Below are positions 6,879-10,811 of a stretch of DNA of 10,811 nt, in pieces. The DNA comes from a bacterium (lineage in GTDB: Bacteria; Sumerlaeota; Sumerlaeia; MVZB01). The position numbers and the translations under genes were made by a program. The DNA is taken from NCBI GenBank assembly GCA_023480605.1, contig JAMCWS010000318.1:1-10811 (forward strand), read 5' to 3'. Below the pieces are notes generated by a model. The model ran no database searches and was not told the DNA's origin. It saw only the letters and a list, made by a program, of their open reading frames with translations. Position 1 is the first letter of the stretch; each line of letters opens with the position of its first letter.

Positions 6879-8516
6879 ATGACAATCGGAAAACGCGAAA
6901 AAATCGTCATTGGGGCGGTCGTCGCCATCGGCGCCATCTTTGTGTTGCACATGACGATCTTCAGACCCAAATTGCAGGCTTATAGGGAAGCAAAGGAGGC
7001 CCGCGACGCCGCGGCCGGCGAAGTTGCCTCCTTCAAGCGAACCAATCCCGAGACCCTGAAAACGTTTAACGCTGAAACGACCCGATTGTTGCAGCAACTG
7101 ACCGGCGGCCTTCAGAAACTCGACCTTACGGAGCCTGACGTTTTCCTGGTGCCTTCCCAGGCCGACGCCAAACTCGAATTGCCCCCCAACACCCCTGCCG
7201 ACAAACAAGAAGAGGTCAAAAAGACCCAGTACGAGGAATTCCGTCAGGCCAAGCTCGACAAGCAAATCGTGCTCGTTTTAAACGAAATCGAACGGCTGCG
7301 CGGCTTCGTGGAAAATCCCACCACCAGGATGACTTTCCTCGGGGCCGGCGCCACCGGCTGGGCCATCCCCACCCAGCTTCCCACGGCGATGACGCAGATG
7401 CAGGGCCAACCCCTGTGGGACCAGCTCAAGCGGGTGGCGGGCAACAAGGCGACCCTTCTCAACCTGACCAACCCGGCGTCTCAGAACCTGATTCGCCAGC
7501 AATACGAATACGATCTGTATCAAATGGGGCTGAACGTGCAACGGGTCAAATTCCTGGCCCGAAAAGGCGAATTCGTGCCCCTGATTTACCGGCTGGCGGT
7601 GGCCAACTTGATTTTAAAGCAGATTCCGACCGACCGCGCCCTGCTGATCAACATGGAGCAATTGACGCCGCAACGGCTTTTCCGCCTGCTCGAGATCGAC
7701 CTGCCCGGCGCGGAGATGAAAGGCGCCGCGGAAACCAAGATGTATTTCCTCTACCAGCAGTTGCGCTATCTCAACAGCCTGCTCGATCTGGCCGTCAAGA
7801 CGAGAGTGAAGGAAATCACCGACGTCGTTCTGCGCGCCTACGGCTTCCTCGAAGCGCAGGACAAACTCGCTTTGAGCAGCGGCGACGCCGAGGTCAACAT
7901 CGCCATGCTCGGCGGCGACGACCGGCAACTCGAGGCGCAGGCAAGCACCACCGAGGCGGCGGAGGGGGGCGGAGGCGCCGCGGCCGGCGGCGGGGGCGCC
8001 GAAGGCGGGGAAATGGATTTCGACAAGCGCATCCAACTCGAAGCCCAGTTGGCGGCCAAGGGGGTTAAGCCGGGTTCGCCCGAGTGGAACGCCGCCTTGG
8101 GCATCAGGAGCGGTCCGGCGACCACGTCGACGTCAGCCCTGACGGCCGAGGATAAGGCCGCGCTGATGATCGATGCCACCCCCAAGGACACCGACATCGG
8201 CTATGTGGTGCTTATCAAACTGTCTTACGTGGCCGACAATACGGTCAATTGGACCTACCTTTACAACGTGCTGCATGATAATCCCTTGGCCGAATTGGAC
8301 CGGCTCGTCGTGCGGTCGCTTTCGCAGAGCAACCCCGCCCTTCAGGATCTGGAGGTGACGCCCAGCTTTATCTTCGTTCCCAAACTTTTCAACACCCAGG
8401 ACACCGTGCAAAGCCTGCTGGCCGAGACCGGGCAGAGCGGGTCGGGGCCGAAACCGGCGGCGGGCGACGCGGCCTCGACCGCAACGACGGCGGCGGCCGG
8501 CGCCGCGACTCCATGA
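6879..8516 (+). CDS. Single-pass membrane protein with PilO-like topology, function unknown
   Basis: I do not recognise a specific family. The 545-residue protein has a short basic N-terminus (MTIGKREK) and one membrane helix at about 9-28. A charged, coiled-coil-like stretch (KLQAYREAKEARDAAAGEV, then FNAETTRLLQQL) follows. This is the layout of PilO/GspM-type inner-membrane pilus and secretion proteins and of Akkermansia Amuc_1100-like proteins. A glycine-rich linker lies at about 364-378. The last 100 residues (VVLIKLSYVADN, then LEVTPSFIFVPKL) alternate strand and helix like a ferredoxin-like PilO domain. It is far longer than PilO because of a large middle domain (about 130-340). ATG 6879 has AGGCGG about 7 bases upstream; a TTG at 6792 is a less likely start that would place the membrane helix internally. 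Confidence 0.6.
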   Translation: MTIGKREKIVIGAVVAIGAIFVLHMTIFRPKLQAYREAKEARDAAAGEVASFKRTNPETLKTFNAETTRLLQQLTGGLQKLDLTEPDVFLVPSQADAKLELPPNTPADKQEEVKKTQYEEFRQAKLDKQIVLVLNEIERLRGFVENPTTRMTFLGAGATGWAIPTQLPTAMTQMQGQPLWDQLKRVAGNKATLLNLTNPASQNLIRQQYEYDLYQMGLNVQRVKFLARKGEFVPLIYRLAVANLILKQIPTDRALLINMEQLTPQRLFRLLEIDLPGAEMKGAAETKMYFLYQQLRYLNSLLDLAVKTRVKEITDVVLRAYGFLEAQDKLALSSGDAEVNIAMLGGDDRQLEAQASTTEAAEGGGGAAAGGGGAEGGEMDFDKRIQLEAQLAAKGVKPGSPEWNAALGIRSGPATTSTSALTAEDKAALMIDATPKDTDIGYVVLIKLSYVADNTVNWTYLYNVLHDNPLAELDRLVVRSLSQSNPALQDLEVTPSFIFVPKLFNTQDTVQSLLAETGQSGSGPKPAAGDAASTATTAAAGAATP

Positions 8517-8544
8517 ATGTTCAACGAGTTGATGGGGCGCTTTC

Positions 8545-9315
8545 ATGGTTAAAGATTTCGAAATCGACGCCTATCGAAAAGAGCGGGAATTATTTGTCAT
8601 CCTGCGCGGCCGGCTCGTTCTCCAGTATTGCCAGGAAGCCAAAACGCGCCTGACCAGCCTGTTCAACACCAAGGTCGACCAGTTGTATCTTTACCTGGCC
8701 GAGTTGTCGTTCCTCGACAGCGCGGGCTTGGGGGTGCTGGTGGGCCTGAAAATGTCGGCCAACAAGAATCACACCCGGCTGGCCTTTCTGGCGGCGCCCT
8801 CGCGCATCGCCGATGTCTTTCGCGTCTCCAAGCTCGATACAATTTTCGAGGTTCGCGCCGGCGCCGAGGCCGATCTGGTGCGCACGGCCCTGCAACGGGA
8901 TGAATACTGCCTCTGGCGCGACAGCAAGGATATTTCCCAACGCAACTTCAACACCGAGGTTTCGTATGAGCCGCTGCCGCAATCCAACGTGACCCAGGTC
9001 GACGAGCCCGAGGCTCAGGACAACGAAAGCCAGCAAAAAGTGAAGCAATGGTGCATCGACGCCGTGGAATTCATCAAACAAGGGGATTACCACAAGGCTA
9101 TCGACTACTATCAGCGTGCACTCGACATGGAGCCCGGGAACCTGACGGCCCTCAACAACCTGGGCATCGTTTACGAAAAGCGCCCCGAGTGGTATCCGCA
9201 GGCGCGCGAGACCTGGAATAAGGTGCTGGAATACAGCCTCCAGTCAAGCGACGAAAAACACGCCACCCGGGCTCGTAAACACATCGAGGCATTGGCGAAA
9301 CTGAGCAGCATCTAA
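8545..9315 (+). CDS. STAS domain-TPR fusion protein (anti-sigma antagonist-like)
   Basis: This 256-residue cytoplasmic protein joins two modules. Residues 1-120 are a STAS domain, the fold of anti-sigma-factor antagonists such as SpoIIAA and RsbV. The phospho-acceptor motif is intact as D58-S59-A-G-L-G, where S59 is the residue a partner kinase would phosphorylate. A polar linker (about 125-165) leads to a tetratricopeptide segment at 165-235 (CIDAVEFIKQGDYHKAIDYYQRALDMEPGNLT) and a basic final helix. STAS fused to TPR is a less common arrangement and suggests a scaffold that brings a partner-switching module to a complex. No RsbW-type kinase or PP2C phosphatase is in the window. The gene lies 28 bases after the PilO-like gene with a GGGG ribosome site. 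Confidence 0.85.
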   Translation: MVKDFEIDAYRKERELFVILRGRLVLQYCQEAKTRLTSLFNTKVDQLYLYLAELSFLDSAGLGVLVGLKMSANKNHTRLAFLAAPSRIADVFRVSKLDTIFEVRAGAEADLVRTALQRDEYCLWRDSKDISQRNFNTEVSYEPLPQSNVTQVDEPEAQDNESQQKVKQWCIDAVEFIKQGDYHKAIDYYQRALDMEPGNLTALNNLGIVYEKRPEWYPQARETWNKVLEYSLQSSDEKHATRARKHIEALAKLSSI

Positions 9316-9362
9316 GCAATACGGGCGCCGCCCGGTCATCACGTGAATGAAGAGATCGCCTT

Positions 9363-9770
9363 ATGTCACCGGCCCCAAACCAATCATGTACGCTTAAAGC
9401 CTATATAAAAGACGGCGAATTGCTCGTCGTTCTAAGCGGCGTTCTGCGCATGCAGAATTGCGATGATTTGAAAAACCAACTCCTCCCGTCCTTCGACGCC
9501 ACGGTCAAGACCGTCCACTTGTGCCTGGCCGGTCTGACCGAAATCGACAGCGCCGGCCTGGGGGTGCTGGTTGGCCTCCACATGACCACCCGCAAGAACA
9601 AACAACTGCTCCAACTGCTCGCCCCCACCGAGTTTCAGTTGCGTCTTTTCCAAGTGACGCGGCTCAACACGGTTTTCACGATCCTGGGCGCCACCGAGGC
9701 CGGCATAGTGCGCGAGCGCCTCGAAGTGGACGCCAACAGCCTGCCATTGCCCGAAGTGTTTGAAGCCTGA
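9363..9770 (+). CDS. STAS domain protein (anti-sigma-factor antagonist-like)
   Basis: A 135-residue single-domain STAS protein of the SpoIIAA/RsbV type. The phosphorylation loop reads IDSAGLGVLVGL with D62 and S63, identical in its core to the loop of the preceding STAS-TPR gene. The following segment (RKNKQLLQLLAPTEFQLRLFQVTRLNTVFTI) also parallels that gene (NKNHTRLAFLAAPSRIADVFRVSKLDTIFEV). The two are therefore tandem paralogues, one of which gained a TPR tail. Its own C-terminus is a short acidic extension (DANSLPLPEVFEA). The gap from the previous gene is 47 bases with no terminator, so co-transcription is likely. The role would be to sequester or release a regulator according to its phosphorylation state; the actual target is unknown. 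Confidence 0.87.
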   Translation: MSPAPNQSCTLKAYIKDGELLVVLSGVLRMQNCDDLKNQLLPSFDATVKTVHLCLAGLTEIDSAGLGVLVGLHMTTRKNKQLLQLLAPTEFQLRLFQVTRLNTVFTILGATEAGIVRERLEVDANSLPLPEVFEA

Positions 9771-9785
9771 AGCGGACCCTCGCCC

Positions 9786-10187
9786 ATGGATGCCCTTCAA
9801 CGCGAGTTCCTTGCCGCGCGTCCCATCGCGGTGGTCGGCGCGTCGGCCGACCGCGCCAAGTATGGTAATATCGTCTACAGGTATCTGCGTGGCCGCGGCT
9901 GGCTCGTCTTTGCCGTGAATCACCGTGCCGGGACGATCGAGGACGACCTCGCCTACCCCTCGCTGGCGGCTTGTCCCGAAACGCCAGCGTTGGCCGTGCT
10001 CGTGGTGCCGCCCGCCGAGGGCCTGAAAGTCGTCGACGAAGCCCGGGCGGCCGGGGTCGGACGGCTGTGGCTTCAGCCGGGGGCGGAATCACCCGAAATC
10101 CTCGCGCGCGCCGATCAGTTGGGCTTGCGCGTCATTCATGACGCCTGCATTATGATCATGGCCGCTCGGGCCGGACACGATGCTTGA
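9786..10187 (+). CDS. YccU-type CoA-binding domain protein
   Basis: A 133-residue Rossmann-fold protein of the CoA_binding_2 family, similar in length to E. coli YccU. The nucleotide-binding loop is I-A-V-V-G-A-S-A-D (14-22). The middle strand WLVFAVNHRAG, the segment LAVLVVPP and the LWLQPGAESPE stretch follow the family order. The end carries VIHDACIMI, where most relatives have a conserved V-x-D-x-C motif; the cysteine is kept. The physiological role of the family is not established, though CoA or acyl-CoA binding is inferred from the fold. It starts 15 bases after the second STAS gene and its last 8 bases overlap a possible upstream start for the acyltransferase gene. Confidence 0.85.
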   Translation: MDALQREFLAARPIAVVGASADRAKYGNIVYRYLRGRGWLVFAVNHRAGTIEDDLAYPSLAACPETPALAVLVVPPAEGLKVVDEARAAGVGRLWLQPGAESPEILARADQLGLRVIHDACIMIMAARAGHDA

Positions 10188-10296
10188 CGCGCCCTCGCCC
10201 GCCACTCCGGACCGAATCCGAGAGGATCGCCGGCCGGGGTGGGTAAGGAATGAGACTGGGTCGGCATCGCCACATCATTCGGCGGCGGTTTTTGCC

Positions 10297-10811
10297 ATGA
10301 GCGCACGCGGACGGAAACGGCCTCCTGTGGTTCGCTGGGCGGCACACGAGGCCGAATACCTGGGTCTGCGGGCGGCGGCGGCCGTTCTGGGGCGGATTCC
10401 GCCCGCCTGGCACGAGGGGGTGGCGCGGCGGGGCGCCTCGTTTTTATCGGCCGTTTCGTCTTTCCGGCGGCGCGTTCTCGACGATAACCTGGCCGTCGCG
10501 TTCGGCGACCTTGACGGCTCGGGACGGCGGCGGTTGGTGCGCGAAATTTACCGCAACGGCCTGCTGTTCGCCCTCGAAATGGCCCGGTTGCGCCGCGCCA
10601 CGCCCGCGCAGATTGCCGCGGCGGTGGAGATCACTCCCGGCGACCGCGCCCGAATCGAGTCGCTCCGGACCGGAGAGCGCGGCTTCATTTTCGCCAGCGC
10701 CCACATGGGCAACTGGGAGTGGATGGCGGCGTGGTATGCCCAGGCTTATGGCAAGATCGGCCTGATTTACAAGCCGATGCACAATCCACGAACCGAACGG
10801 TTTCTACTCGA
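10297..10811 (+). CDS. LpxL/HtrB-type lysophospholipid acyltransferase, N-terminal part
   Basis: The frame is open to the window edge (171 codons plus two bases), so the gene is partial. It resembles the Lip_A_acyltrans family that adds secondary acyl chains to lipid A at the inner membrane. The catalytic H-x4-D/E motif is present as H136-M-G-N-W-E141 after GFIFASAHMG, followed by IYKPMHNP, the counterpart of the family's YRPxxNP motif. Upstream residues (RVLDDNLAVAFGDLDGSGRRRLVREIYRN) match the usual helical lead-in. ATG 10297 places these at normal distance from the N-terminus. An in-frame ATG at 10180 overlaps the previous stop and would add 39 residues rich in Pro/Ala/Ser/Arg; it cannot be excluded, as no strong ribosome site favours either. 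The acyl donor and acceptor are not known. Confidence 0.82.
   Translation, partial: MSARGRKRPPVVRWAAHEAEYLGLRAAAAVLGRIPPAWHEGVARRGASFLSAVSSFRRRVLDDNLAVAFGDLDGSGRRRLVREIYRNGLLFALEMARLRRATPAQIAAAVEITPGDRARIESLRTGERGFIFASAHMGNWEWMAAWYAQAYGKIGLIYKPMHNPRTERFLL

Overview
This is a GC-rich window (clearly above 60% G+C by eye) from what looks like a diderm bacterium. The signs are two or three lipoprotein or secretory signal sequences, a PilO-like bitopic inner-membrane protein and a lipid A acyltransferase-type enzyme at the right edge. Intergenic DNA carries CACGAAG-type inverted repeats of a kind I associate with uncultured PVC-superphylum and related candidate phyla. That placement is an impression, not a proof, and no gene here fixes the phylum.

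Layout. (1) 1-1483, plus strand: the end of a sugar ABC-transporter permease, a 242-base gap filled with inverted-repeat DNA, then a periplasmic sugar-binding protein. (2) 1530-3823, minus strand: leuA (2-isopropylmalate synthase) behind a complete T-box riboswitch. The leader shows Stem I with its K-turn, AGUA/GAA specifier loop, distal loop and AG bulge. It also shows a Leu (CUC) specifier codon, a putative Stem III, the canonical AGGGTGGTACCGCG T-box and a strong intrinsic terminator. A 358-base stretch with a CACGAAG inverted repeat separates the riboswitch from the leuA start codon. (3) 3983-6795, plus strand, divergent from leuA: a near-consensus sigma-70-type promoter whose 17-base spacer is itself a perfect inverted repeat, then a TPR lipoprotein, ybeY and era. 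These three genes are joined by ATGA stop/start overlaps. (4) 6879-10811, plus strand: a PilO-like membrane protein, a STAS-TPR fusion, a second STAS protein, a YccU-type CoA-binding protein and the start of an LpxL-type acyltransferase that runs off the window.

How they work together. Leucine synthesis (leuA) is predicted to be switched on when uncharged tRNA-Leu binds the T-box and prevents termination. The lipoprotein-ybeY-era operon pairs envelope assembly with 16S rRNA maturation and 30S biogenesis. The following cluster pairs an envelope or pilus-type scaffold with two anti-sigma-antagonist-like STAS modules but has no kinase or phosphatase partner in view. The most notable system is the T-box leader of leuA in what appears to be a non-Firmicute genome, split from its gene by repeat DNA.
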